Shown in pieces: positions 16,500 to 24,055 of a stretch of DNA of 35,858 nucleotides. The position numbers and the translations under genes are program-made. The notes below the pieces were generated by a model. It ran no database searches and had not been told where the DNA came from. It was given only the letters and a program-made list of their open reading frames with translations. The stretch's first letter is position 1; each line of letters begins with the position of its first letter. Source of the DNA: Verrucomicrobiota bacterium JB024 (GTDB taxonomy: Bacteria > Verrucomicrobiota > Verrucomicrobiia > Opitutales > Cerasicoccaceae). Location of the stretch: NCBI GenBank assembly GCA_030673825.1, contig JAUTCS010000150.1, forward strand, positions 1-35,858, read 5' to 3'.

Positions 16500-17228
16500 A
16501 TGGCCTCCAGTGTGTTGTCGCTTCCTCCGGACGACCGGACATCCAACCGTAGCTACATGCGGATCGTCGGTTGGGCCCTGCTTGCGCTGGGCCTGATAGA
16601 CATTTTCTATATCCTCATTGGAGCGGACTGGATGAACCCGGTCGCCGAACTGAGGGTAGGGGGCCGTCTGGCCGAGCACGCGCTTGCGCTGCTGCTGGGC
16701 TTGCTCCTCCTGCTGCTGCCTGCCGGGGATAAATTCACCCCGAAAGAAGCCCGCACGCTCTCGAAGCTGTCCAAGCTGGGCCTGGTGCTGGGGGCGCTGT
16801 ACTTGCTGCTGATCCCGTTTCTCCTGCTCAGTGCCTTCCGCATCCAGCGTGCACTGACCAAGCAGACGACGACGTGGGTGGAGCAGCAGGAGAAGCTGAC
16901 TCAGGGCGCGATCGACAAGCTCAATGACATCCGCACCCACGAGGACGTGGAAATTTTCGTCCAACCCCTCCAGTTTGACGAAAATATGTTCTACGAGCCT
17001 GATCTTCAGGTGCTTAAGGGTAATCTGGCTGACCGCTTCCACGAGATCAACGCTGGCAATATTGAGCGCTCGGAGGAAGTTCTCGGTGAGCGATTGGGCA
17101 AAGTCTGGACCGACACCGCCAAATGGGTGATCGCGTCCCTGATCACCGCCGCCGCTTTTGTCTTGATGGGCTTGAAGGGCCGACGCTACGGCCGGTTGGC
17201 CTCCGCTGCCAAGCAGCAGGGCAAGTAA
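16500..17228 (+). CDS. HpsJ-like membrane protein
   Basis: A 242-residue inner-membrane protein with four predicted helices: ~20-40 (R-I-V-G-W-A-L-L-A-L-G-L-I-D-I), ~58-75, ~92-111 and ~209-224. A loop of about 95 residues with a coiled-coil-like start lies between the third and fourth helices (E-Q-Q-E-K-L-T-Q-G-A-I-D-K-L). The order R-I-V-G-W-x-L-L-x-L-G-L-I-D, then N-P-V-x-E-L, resembles HpsJ-type proteins of cyanobacteria, linked there to polysaccharide secretion and found with exosortase systems. This assignment is from memory of the family pattern. Its pairing with a VPFDP-tailed protein supports it. It ends before a shared terminator. Confidence 0.5.
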   Translation: MASSVLSLPPDDRTSNRSYMRIVGWALLALGLIDIFYILIGADWMNPVAELRVGGRLAEHALALLLGLLLLLLPAGDKFTPKEARTLSKLSKLGLVLGALYLLLIPFLLLSAFRIQRALTKQTTTWVEQQEKLTQGAIDKLNDIRTHEDVEIFVQPLQFDENMFYEPDLQVLKGNLADRFHEINAGNIERSEEVLGERLGKVWTDTAKWVIASLITAAAFVLMGLKGRRYGRLASAAKQQGK

Positions 17229-17266
17229 GGTCGCCGCAGGGTATCAGACCTCGCAAACTATTTAAC

Positions 17267-17315
17267 AGGAAGGTCGGGAAGAGCGGAAAGCACTGTTTCC
17301 GGCCTTCCTTTTTTT
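17267..17315 (+). terminator. Intrinsic terminator between HpsJ-like gene and aroQ
   Basis: AGGAAGG (17267-17273) pairs with CCTTCCT (17303-17309), an inner stem CGGAAA/TTTCCG extends it, and a run of T follows to 17315. It ends the rightward transcript about 40 bases after the HpsJ-like stop. The T run touches the aroQ stop codon. Confidence 0.75.
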
Positions 17316-17748
17316 AGTCCGCCTGAAGCAGGAAACGCAGGGCCGCGCTGTAGCCCTCGAAGCCCAGGCCGGAGATGACGGCCTCGCAAACGGGGGCAGT
17401 CAGGCTCTTGTGGCGGAACTCTTCGCGCCGGTAGATGTTCGAGATGTGGACCTCGACGCAGCGCAGGCCAGTCCCGGCGATGCCGTCGCGCAGGGCCACG
17501 CTGGTGTGGGTGAAGGCGCCCGGGTTGATGACCGCGCCGACGAAGCCCGCATCCGCCCAGGCGGCGAGCTTGTCGATGAGCTCGCCCTCGTGGTTGGACT
17601 GGAAGCAGTCGAGCTCGGCCCCGGCAGCGGCGGCCTCTTCCTTCAGGCGGGCGGTGAGGTCGTCGAGCGTGGCATGGCCGTAGATATCGGGCTCGCGCTT
17701 GCCGAGCCGATTCAGGTTGGGGCCGTTGAGAATGCCGATCTGCTTCAT
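17314..17748 (-). CDS. aroQ: Type II 3-dehydroquinate dehydratase
   Basis: Third step of the shikimate pathway, dehydrating 3-dehydroquinate; a dodecameric cytosolic enzyme. It has 144 residues, normal for AroQ. Start set at 17748, where M-K-Q-I-G-I-L-N-G-P-N-L-N-R-L-G-K-R-E-P-D-I-Y-G begins (active-site Arg and Tyr included). Further motifs are S-N-H-E-G-E-L-I-D, N-P-G-A-F-T-H-T-S and V-E-V-H-I-S-N-I (catalytic His). The longer frame to 17817 adds an unconserved tail. nif3 lies upstream on the same strand with two hairpins in between. Confidence 0.96.
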   Translation of the reverse strand: MKQIGILNGPNLNRLGKREPDIYGHATLDDLTARLKEEAAAAGAELDCFQSNHEGELIDKLAAWADAGFVGAVINPGAFTHTSVALRDGIAGTGLRCVEVHISNIYRREEFRHKSLTAPVCEAVISGLGFEGYSAALRFLLQAD

Positions 17749-17819
17749 GGAACGGTGTATTACAGAAATTTTTCCGGAAAGGGGAGTCCGAAATTGCCAC
17801 CCGGCCAGGGTCGCCACTC

Positions 17820-17862
17820 ATGCCTGCGCCCCAAGCGCAGGCATCCCGATCCGGAAGGATCG
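17820..17862. repeat. Two adjacent perfect hairpins between nif3-like gene and aroQ
   Basis: The first stem pairs ATGCCTGCGC (17820-17829) with GCGCAGGCAT (17835-17844). The second pairs CGATCC (17847-17852) with GGATCG (17857-17862) around a GGAA tetraloop. They begin about 20 bases after the nif3-like stop on the minus strand. No U run follows, so they may be a processing or repeat element more than a simple terminator. The nearby GGGTCGCCAC (17808-17817) recurs inverted at 35776-35785. Confidence 0.65.
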
Positions 17863-17882
17863 AGGTTGTCGGCCCTGCCCTG

Positions 17883-18638
17883 CTAGAGCGGGCAGCCGGT
17901 GGGGAGGAATTCCCACTCAACGCCGAATTTTTGCGCGCACTCCTCGGCGAGGGCCATGACGCCGAAGACTTCGGTGTTGTAGTGGCCGCCGAGGTAGAGG
18001 TTGAGGCCCTCCTCCTGAGCGATGTTGAAGTGCTCCTGCTTGAGCTCGCCCGTGAGAAAGGTATCGATCCCAGAGGCCCGCAGCTGGGAAATGGCGGACT
18101 GGCCGCTGCCGGAGAGGAGGCCCATGCGCCTGGGCTGTTCGGGGCCGGCCTCGATACAGGTGAACGTTTGCGGGAAAAGCTCGTGGATGCGCTGGTGCAG
18201 GACGGTACGAAGGGGGACCTGCTCGACGATGGCGCCGATGCAATTGCCTTCGTAGGGGAGGAACCAGTCGGTGATCTCCAGGCCGAGGCGACGGGCGATA
18301 CAGGCGTTGTTGCCGATCTCGGGGTGCAGGTCCAGCGGCAGATGGCTGCTGTAGACGGCGATGTCAGCGTCGAACAACTGCTTGACCTTGCGGTAGTTGG
18401 CGCCGGTCAGGGGCATGGGGGCCTTCCAGTTCATGCCGTGGTGGACGATGAGGAAGTCGATCCCGGCGGCTGCGGCCATCTCGAAGGGCACGGCCCCGGC
18501 ATCCACGGCGGCCCCGATCTTGGTGACCTTGCCGGAATTGGCGGCCTGCAGGCCGTTCATGGCCGGGGGAAAGTCTGTGATCTGAGCGCGGTTGGTACGC
18601 TCGTCGCAAAAGGCTACCAGGTCTTCCAGTCGAGGCAT
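17883..18638 (-). CDS. Nif3-like dinuclear metal centre protein
   Basis: A 251-residue member of the NIF3/DUF34 (GTP cyclohydrolase I type 2-like) family, which forms a toroidal hexamer with a two-metal site. Metal-binding motifs visible: F-L-I-V-H-H-G-M-N-W (HH, ~residue 66), S-S-H-L-P-L-D near 98, and Y-L-G-G-H-Y-N-T-E-V-F near 218. Length is normal. The precise biochemical role of the family is unsettled. It is divergent from the HAD phosphatase and upstream of aroQ. Confidence 0.9.
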   Translation of the reverse strand: MPRLEDLVAFCDERTNRAQITDFPPAMNGLQAANSGKVTKIGAAVDAGAVPFEMAAAAGIDFLIVHHGMNWKAPMPLTGANYRKVKQLFDADIAVYSSHLPLDLHPEIGNNACIARRLGLEITDWFLPYEGNCIGAIVEQVPLRTVLHQRIHELFPQTFTCIEAGPEQPRRMGLLSGSGQSAISQLRASGIDTFLTGELKQEHFNIAQEEGLNLYLGGHYNTEVFGVMALAEECAQKFGVEWEFLPTGCPL

Positions 18639-18729
18639 GGCCTTGTTATTAGAGGTAATCCCGGGCCGGGGGCCATGAAAAAACGCCTTATAGTCATATT
18701 TCCCGAGGCATTCTCAGGGGCAAAAGGGA

Positions 18730-18758
18730 TTGCGCCTGCGGGCGATTCGGGAGATAAT
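18730..18758 (+). promoter_or_regulatory. Sigma-70-type promoter for the HAD phosphatase operon
   Basis: TTGCGC (18730-18735) and GATAAT (18753-18758) are separated by exactly 17 bases. The ATG at 18774 is only 15 bases after the -10 box, so the transcript would have a very short leader. Confidence 0.45.
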
Positions 18759-18773
18759 GCGCGTTATTTCCCC

Positions 18774-19463
18774 ATGGCAGATTTCAAGCACATTCGTGGA
18801 GTCATCTTCGACATGGACGGGCTCATGCTCGACACCGAGCGGCTTTTTCGCCGAGCCTACCAGCAGGCGGCGATGGAGGTCGGGGTGGACTTTCCCGACG
18901 AACTCTACGCCGAGATGATCGGGCACCGGGCCGACTCCAGCCAGCGCATCATGCGCGAGGGGCTCGGCCCCGACGCCCCGCACGAGGAGATTATCGAGGG
19001 TGCCCGGCGGCACTACTACACGCTGCTGGAAAAGGGTGGCGTGCCCATCCGCCCCGGCCTGCTGGAGACACTCGACTATCTGGACGAGATCGGAATGCCC
19101 CGCGCGGTGGCGACCTCGACCTTTGGCGGGTTGACCCAGAGCAAGCTGACCGCGGCGGGCCTGGTCAAGCGGCTGCCGATCGTTGTCAGCGGCGACCAGG
19201 TCGAGCATGGCAAGCCCGCACCGGACATCTACCTGCGCGCCGCCGAGCTGCTGGAGCTGTCGCCCGAGGAGTGCGTGGTACTGGAGGACTCACCCACCGG
19301 ATTAGAGGGCGCGTGGCGCGCGGGGACCATGCCAGTACTCATCCCCGATCTGCGGGAGCCGACGGACCGGATGCGTGAGCATGCGGCCTATGTCTTTCCC
19401 ACGCTGCGCGAGTTCGCTGCCGCCTTCCGCCAGGCGCGGGAGGCCGGAGCTGCCACCGTTTGA
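18774..19463 (+). CDS. HAD family phosphatase, beta-phosphoglucomutase-like
   Basis: A 229-residue haloacid-dehalogenase superfamily enzyme with a helical cap. Motif I is F-D-M-D-G-L-M-L-D-T-E (nucleophile Asp13, acid Asp15), motif II A-T-S-T-F, motif III Lys in H-G-K-P-A-P-D-I-Y (~145), motif IV L-E-D-S-P-T-G (~168). It probably acts on a small sugar phosphate; substrate not determinable. The start is the ATG at 18774; the frame is open far upstream but that part runs opposite the nif3-like gene. The stop overlaps the start of the papain-like gene (TTGA), so the two are translationally coupled. Confidence 0.9.
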   Translation: MADFKHIRGVIFDMDGLMLDTERLFRRAYQQAAMEVGVDFPDELYAEMIGHRADSSQRIMREGLGPDAPHEEIIEGARRHYYTLLEKGGVPIRPGLLETLDYLDEIGMPRAVATSTFGGLTQSKLTAAGLVKRLPIVVSGDQVEHGKPAPDIYLRAAELLELSPEECVVLEDSPTGLEGAWRAGTMPVLIPDLREPTDRMREHAAYVFPTLREFAAAFRQAREAGAATV

Positions 19464-20614
19464 ACTTTTTGAAAACCTGCCCCGTGTCCCGCCCCTGGTT
19501 TCGCAAGCTCTGGCCCCTTCTGCTGGGGTTGCTTATGCTGGCATCTCCTGTGGAGGCCGCCCGCCTGATCGGCAAGCTGGAAGCCGGGGATCAGGTCTAT
19601 TATAATGTGCGCGTGCAGGAGGTGCTGCCGGACGCGATTATTATCCGCCACAGCCGTGGCATTGCCAAGGTTCCGCTGGCGGACTTGTCCGAGGCCTGGC
19701 AAGCGCAGTTCAACTACGACCCGGAAAAGGCCGCTGCCTACCGTGCCTACCTGGAAAAACAGGAGCAGGACCGTCGCGCCGCCGCCGAAGCGCAGAGGCA
19801 GGCCACCGTCCAACGCAAAAAGGCTGCCCCGACGGGCCCCACGCTGGCGGACCAAGTGTTGCCGCTGTTCGGGACGGAGCCGGTTTTGCAGGAGCGGGTG
19901 GACCTGCGCCCGCAGTTCCGTGAGATGGGGTTTTACGCGAAAAACCAGGGCCGCCGCCCGAGCTGTGCGATTTTTTCCGTGGTCAGCGCGCTGGAGTACC
20001 AGCAGGGGCGCAACTCCGGGCAGCCGACCCGGCTCTCCGAGGAGTACCTGATCTGGGCCACGCGCAAGTCGCTCGGGCTGGCGCAGACGCCGGTGGGCGA
20101 GGACGAGCTCAGCGGCGACGCCGACCTGGGCTTTAACCTGATGGAGGTGGTGCAGGCCTTGCGGGCCTACGGGATCGCCGATGCCGAGGACCTGCCCAAC
20201 ACCTTTGGCTCCTCCACTGCCGAGATCGCCGAGCCCCCCGCCGAGACCATCGACAAGGCCCGCAACCGCCGTCAGGTCGAGGCTTACTGGGTCAGTGGAC
20301 GCACGCCCGAGGATCAGCTCAACGGCCTCTTCCACCTGCTCAACAGCGGCGTACCTGTGGTTATCGGGATGGGCTGGCCGAACTACGCCACGGTGATGCG
20401 TTCGCCGCTGATCGACCGCCAGAACCCGCGTCCCGGCGCGGGGCACGCCGTCACCCTCGTCGGCTACAAGTGCGAGACCGGCAAGCCCGAGGACGCGCTT
20501 TTCCAGTTTAAAAACTCCTGGGGGCCGCGCTGGGGCAACGGCGGCTACGGCTGGGTCAGCTGGGAGTATTTACGCAAAAACCTCCAGAGCGCGGTCTTCC
20601 TCGACTGCGAATAG
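19460..20614 (+). CDS. Exported papain-like (C1) cysteine protease
   Basis: A 384-residue exported protein that starts at a TTG overlapping the HAD stop. Signal peptide ~17-33 (L-W-P-L-L-L-G-L-L-M-L-A-S-P-V-E-A). Residues 35-100 form a small beta-rich module (Y-N-V-R-V-Q-E-V-L-P-D-A-I-I-I-R-H, G-I-A-K-V-P, Y-D-P-E-K-A-A-A-Y) often fused to Verrucomicrobial exported proteins, then a charged linker. The peptidase domain has the triad Cys169 (R-P-S-C-A-I-F-S), His329 (G-A-G-H-A-V-T-L-V-G-Y) and Asn352 (F-K-N-S-W-G-P-R-W-G). The usual Trp after the catalytic Cys is replaced by Ile. No inhibitory propeptide is recognised. An octamer repeat pair follows the stop. Confidence 0.85.
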   Translation: MNFLKTCPVSRPWFRKLWPLLLGLLMLASPVEAARLIGKLEAGDQVYYNVRVQEVLPDAIIIRHSRGIAKVPLADLSEAWQAQFNYDPEKAAAYRAYLEKQEQDRRAAAEAQRQATVQRKKAAPTGPTLADQVLPLFGTEPVLQERVDLRPQFREMGFYAKNQGRRPSCAIFSVVSALEYQQGRNSGQPTRLSEEYLIWATRKSLGLAQTPVGEDELSGDADLGFNLMEVVQALRAYGIADAEDLPNTFGSSTAEIAEPPAETIDKARNRRQVEAYWVSGRTPEDQLNGLFHLLNSGVPVVIGMGWPNYATVMRSPLIDRQNPRPGAGHAVTLVGYKCETGKPEDALFQFKNSWGPRWGNGGYGWVSWEYLRKNLQSAVFLDCE

Positions 20615-20625
20615 ACGCGAATGAA

Positions 20626-20718
20626 GTTTGAGAGTTTGAAAGTTTGAGAGTTGGGGGGGGGCAGACCCGGCAAGGCTGACTGCCGAAAAACAACTCTCAA
20701 ACTTTCAAACTCTCAAAC
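20626..20718. repeat. Octamer tandem repeat (GTTTGARA) inverted pair, copy 2
   Basis: Left arm 20626-20653 and right arm 20691-20718 are perfect reverse complements over 28 bases. Each arm is built from GTTTGAGA/GTTTGAAA octamers ending GTTG. The 37-base middle includes a run of nine G. It sits between the convergent papain-like gene and pilT. The arms match the pair at 9470-9645 in design. Confidence 0.9.
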
Positions 20719-20719
20719 G

Positions 20720-20740
20720 CCCGCGCGCGAAGCGCGCGGG
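20720..20740 (-). terminator. Very GC-rich hairpin directly after the pilT stop
   Basis: CCCGCGCGC (20720-20728) pairs perfectly with GCGCGCGGG (20732-20740) around a GAA loop, and abuts the pilT stop codon (20741-20743). No immediate U run follows on the minus strand, although a short T run comes after the adjacent octamer repeat. It could stall or terminate transcription together with that repeat. Confidence 0.6.
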
Positions 20741-21907
20741 TCACGCCGGAGGTAGGCGGCCGATGATGTCGTCGCGGTTGGCGTAAAAGATGGCGTTGTC
20801 GCGGGAAATGAGCCCCTCCTCGTGGAGCTCGAGCAGGCGGCGCTCCATCGTGAGCATGCCGTAGTCGCCGCCGGTTTCCATGGCGGAGTAAATCTGGTGC
20901 AGCTTGCGCGAGCGCATGAAGTTGCCCATCTGCGGGGTGTTGCGCAGGACTTCCATGGCGACGATGCGGCCGTTGCCGTCTGCGCGGGGGACGAGCTTTT
21001 GGCTCAGAACGTAGGCCAGGCTGAAACTGAGCTGCGTGGAGAGCTCGCGCTCGCGCTCGGCGGGGAACATGTCGATCAGGCGGGTGAGCGCGCCGATGGC
21101 GTCGCGGGTGTGCAGCGGGGCGAAGACGAGGTGCCCGGTCTCGGCGGCGGCCAGGGCGAGCGAGGCCGTCTCCAGATCGCGGATTTCCCCGACGAAGATG
21201 ATATCCGGGTCTTCGCGCAGGGCGCTGCGCAGCCCCTGGGCAAAGGTGGACACGTGCCGCCCGAGCTCACGCTGAGAGATGAGCGAACGCTTGCTCTTGA
21301 ACAGGTACTCGACCGGGTCCTCCAGCGTGATGACGCGTCGGGCGCTGCTCTGGTTGATCGCGTCGAGCATGCTGGCGATGGTGGTGGACTTGCCGCTGCC
21401 GGTCACGCCGGAGACGATGACGAGGCCCTGCTGCATGCCGCAGATGTGCTTCCAGACGCGGTCGCTGGGGAAGCCGCACTCCTCCAGCTTTGGGATAAAG
21501 GGCGGCAGCAGGCGGATGACGGCAGCCAGCCCGTCGTTTTCGTGGAAGGCGTTGATGCGGAAATTGTAGGATTTGTCCGCGATGGTGAGCGGGAAGCTGC
21601 TGTCCACGTCGGCCATGGGGTCGTCGCGCATCTGTTTCCAGTCAAACTCGGACAGGAGCGGGTAAACGAGATCTTCGCACAGCTCCTGGGTAAGCCGCTC
21701 TCCCTCGGGCACGCTGTAGAGCTCCTGGTCCATGCGGAAGCGCACGGGCTCACCCGTTTTGATGTGGAAGTCCGAGATGCGCGGCATGCCGTTGCGCATG
21801 TACTCGGGGTCAAAGGCACTGCTGAGCAGGTCGATGATACTGTAGCGGTGCTCGCCGGCCTTGTAGGCCTTCCGCTGGGGATCGTAGCTGTCAGGGGGAG
21901 TAGACAT
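20741..21907 (-). CDS. pilT: PilT/PilU-type twitching motility ATPase
   Basis: A 388-residue secretion ATPase of the type IV pilus retraction group, acting at the inner face of the cytoplasmic membrane. Walker A G-V-T-G-S-G-K-S at 167-174, the Asp box L-E-D-P-V-E-Y near 197, Walker B region D-I-I-F-V-G-E-I-R-D at 235-244, and His box A-E-T-G-H-L-V-F-A-P-L-H-T at ~255-267. The C-terminal M-E-T-G-G-D-Y-G-M-L-T-M matches PilT/PilU. The N-terminus is longer than in standard PilT, nearer to PilU. No other pilus machinery genes lie nearby, although a pseudopilin is encoded about 2.1 kb upstream on the same strand. Confidence 0.92.
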   Translation of the reverse strand: MSTPPDSYDPQRKAYKAGEHRYSIIDLLSSAFDPEYMRNGMPRISDFHIKTGEPVRFRMDQELYSVPEGERLTQELCEDLVYPLLSEFDWKQMRDDPMADVDSSFPLTIADKSYNFRINAFHENDGLAAVIRLLPPFIPKLEECGFPSDRVWKHICGMQQGLVIVSGVTGSGKSTTIASMLDAINQSSARRVITLEDPVEYLFKSKRSLISQRELGRHVSTFAQGLRSALREDPDIIFVGEIRDLETASLALAAAETGHLVFAPLHTRDAIGALTRLIDMFPAERERELSTQLSFSLAYVLSQKLVPRADGNGRIVAMEVLRNTPQMGNFMRSRKLHQIYSAMETGGDYGMLTMERRLLELHEEGLISRDNAIFYANRDDIIGRLPPA

Positions 21908-22054
21908 CGGGCAAGTAAACGCGCGGGAGCGGTCAAGGTTGCAGCGGGGCGGTCTTTTCGGTCCTGGCTGGACGGAGGGGACTCTTACCGTGAGAGCGGG
22001 GCATGAGGTTTAAATATCACTTGCCGCGGGCGTTTTTCCGCGACGGGGCACAGC

Positions 22055-22750
22055 TCAAGGCAGCAGGCCGCGCTGGCGTTTGCGGCGCAGGGCGTTGTCG
22101 AGGATCTGGCGGATGTGGGCGGCGTCGCCCTCGAAGCCCGGCATGTTGCACAGCCAGCCGTAAACAGCCTCGGCCTGGTCGGGCGTCATCTGCGATGGGG
22201 TTTCCAGCACGCGGTCGAAGGCGTCCACCACGGCCTGCGCGATGACGCGCACGAGGGTCTTGGCCACATCGGAGCTGCGGCGCTCGATCAGCATGTCGGA
22301 GGCCTCGGTCAGCGGGAACTCCTTGAAAATGTTCTGGTAGATGCTCATGGCGTCGATGACCTCGACCTCGGTGCGCGGGTAGAAGCACGCCATCAGGTTC
22401 CAGGGGAAGTCCTTGGCGTCGCCCACGCCGGTGCGAAAGTCGCTGCGGACGATGACCGAGGGGATGTCCGCGAACTTCGCCATCATGTACTCGACCACGG
22501 TGCCCGAGTCCAGTTCGGCCCCGTCGAAGCCGAAGAGCGCCAGGTCGCACTCCAGAAGGTTGAGCAGGTTATGGTCGCGCAGCTGCTGCGGGGTGCTGTC
22601 GGGGCGGGCGAGATTTTGCGGCAGGACGCTGCAGTAGCGCCTGTCGGAGAGATCGGAGATGGCCTCGGCCAGCAGGGCGTTGCCCGCCAGGTCCTTGTGC
22701 GTGAAAAGTTCTCCGGCGAAGTAGATATTCAGTGAGGGTACGTCGGCCAT
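22055..22750 (-). CDS. Nucleoside 2-deoxyribosyltransferase family protein
   Basis: A 231-residue cytosolic protein. I-Y-F-A-G-E-L-F-T-H-K-D-L-A-G-N-A near the start and D-L-A-L-F-G-F-D-G-A-E-L-D-S-G-T-V-V-E-Y near residue 70 match the nucleoside 2-deoxyribosyltransferase fold. The Glu in D-S-G-T-V-V-E is at the position of the catalytic glutamate. Members transfer deoxyribose between bases or hydrolyse nucleosides; the actual substrate is not visible. A helical C-terminus of about 90 residues extends past the core. It stands upstream of pilT on the same strand with a 147-base gap. Confidence 0.8.
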   Translation of the reverse strand: MADVPSLNIYFAGELFTHKDLAGNALLAEAISDLSDRRYCSVLPQNLARPDSTPQQLRDHNLLNLLECDLALFGFDGAELDSGTVVEYMMAKFADIPSVIVRSDFRTGVGDAKDFPWNLMACFYPRTEVEVIDAMSIYQNIFKEFPLTEASDMLIERRSSDVAKTLVRVIAQAVVDAFDRVLETPSQMTPDQAEAVYGWLCNMPGFEGDAAHIRQILDNALRRKRQRGLLP

Positions 22751-22876
22751 AGGCCCTTACGGATGGCAGGAGAGCGCCCCGAAAACAACAAAAAAGCGGC
22801 GGGCTGAGGGCGGTTGCTGCGGAGCGTATGTATCCATCCCGGTGCGTTGCGTTATCTCAGGACGCAGGTAGCGGTA

Positions 22877-24055
22877 CTAGTTTTGTGTAACCCGGAGCTG
22901 GTAAAAAAACGCCTCGCCGGAAGCCGGTGCGTCCTCCTCGCTCCAGAGGTAAAGTGTGCGGGAGCCGTCCGTGCCGACGGCCTGTACGGATGTGCTCCAG
23001 GTGGCGGTGCCGGTTTTGGTGGCGACCTGCGCCCAGTCGCCGGCGGCCAGATCCGTGGCGCGCCAGATGGCGTAGGTGATGTCCGGGCGCGCCGAGGAGG
23101 GCAGCCCGACGAGGAAGCCCGGCAGGTTGCCCTCTGATGTCGCGACGGGAAGCATGCCTTCAAGGGGTGCCCCCGCCGCTGCGTCGAGGCCGAGGGCGTA
23201 GCGGACGCCGTTGGGAAGGGCGGCGGCGGTGGCGTGCTCGGCGAACCCGTCCGTCCCCGCGCTGTCGAGCCCGGCAGTCCAGCGCCAGTTGTCATACTTT
23301 TCCACTACGAGAGTGGTCATGCGGAAGGTCAGCGCGTACACGCCGGGCTGGGTGAAGGTCCAGTTAACGTGGTCGTGGCTACCCGCAGTCAGGTAAAAAC
23401 AGTCATCCTCATCGATACCGTCGGACGTGGCCATGTACACGGAGGGGGCGGCACCGCCGCTGCCGAAGTCGAAGAGGGCGAATTCTCCCCCGGCGGGTCC
23501 TTCGATGCGCACGAGATCCAGCCGGATAAACTTGTCGGTGGTGTTGGCACCCCGGTCCGCGTCACCGGGGTTCCAGGCGACCAGTTCGTTATTATCATCA
23601 TCGGCGGTGGAAAGCCCCAGGAAGATCGAGTCGCCCGCGCCGACGCTGGACGAGATGTGCCAGAAGCTTTGCCCCGCTGTTGCCCCGATGAAGCCATAGC
23701 CCTGGTCGAGTGCGGCCTGGCCCATGGTGGTCTGGGTGTTGGCGTTGAGGTAGCAGTACGCCGCGTCCGGGGTGTAGTAGAGTTCGGACGCGGGATTGTC
23801 GGGTTCGGAGATATTGGCCGTAGCGAGGGTGGGGGTGCCTTCGCCGCCGAAGTACGAGACGCGCATGTCCACGTGCAGGCTGTCCAGCCGCGTGCGTCCG
23901 GCCACGTCGGTCACGACGCCAAAGTAAAACGTGTGCTCGGCGCTCGTGCTGACGATTCCGGCGGCGTGCGTGGCGCAGGGCCAGGTGAAAAAGGCCGCGG
24001 CGGCCAGGGCAGATATCCGGCACGCCTCGGCCGGGCGGGAGAAAGACGCGTTCAT
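22877..24055 (-). CDS. Choice-of-anchor M domain exported protein
   Basis: A 392-residue exported protein with a signal peptide (about 12-31, A-L-A-A-A-A-F-F-T-W-P-C-A-T-H-A). The core resembles the choice-of-anchor M / actinobacterial surface-anchored domain: S-V-Y-M-A-T-S-D-G-I near residue 207 and H-D-H-V-N-W-T-F-T-Q-P-G-V-Y-A-L-T-F near 229, whose H-x-H-x-N-W box is the family hallmark. The last ~100 residues look like a separate beta domain common in Verrucomicrobial proteins (T-Y-A-I-W-R-A-T-D-L-A-A-G-D-W). There is no sorting tail; it ends Q-L-R-V-T-Q-N. Related domains in actinobacteria lie beside zinc/manganese ABC transporters. Its start overlaps the pseudopilin stop (ATGA). Confidence 0.75.
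   Translation of the reverse strand: MNASFSRPAEACRISALAAAAFFTWPCATHAAGIVSTSAEHTFYFGVVTDVAGRTRLDSLHVDMRVSYFGGEGTPTLATANISEPDNPASELYYTPDAAYCYLNANTQTTMGQAALDQGYGFIGATAGQSFWHISSSVGAGDSIFLGLSTADDDNNELVAWNPGDADRGANTTDKFIRLDLVRIEGPAGGEFALFDFGSGGAAPSVYMATSDGIDEDDCFYLTAGSHDHVNWTFTQPGVYALTFRMTTLVVEKYDNWRWTAGLDSAGTDGFAEHATAAALPNGVRYALGLDAAAGAPLEGMLPVATSEGNLPGFLVGLPSSARPDITYAIWRATDLAAGDWAQVATKTGTATWSTSVQAVGTDGSRTLYLWSEEDAPASGEAFFYQLRVTQN

Noticed and set aside
17820-18773. N-terminal extension of the HAD phosphatase frame
   Set aside because: It runs antisense to the complete nif3-like gene and contains no domain. A good promoter and ATG exist at 18730-18776.
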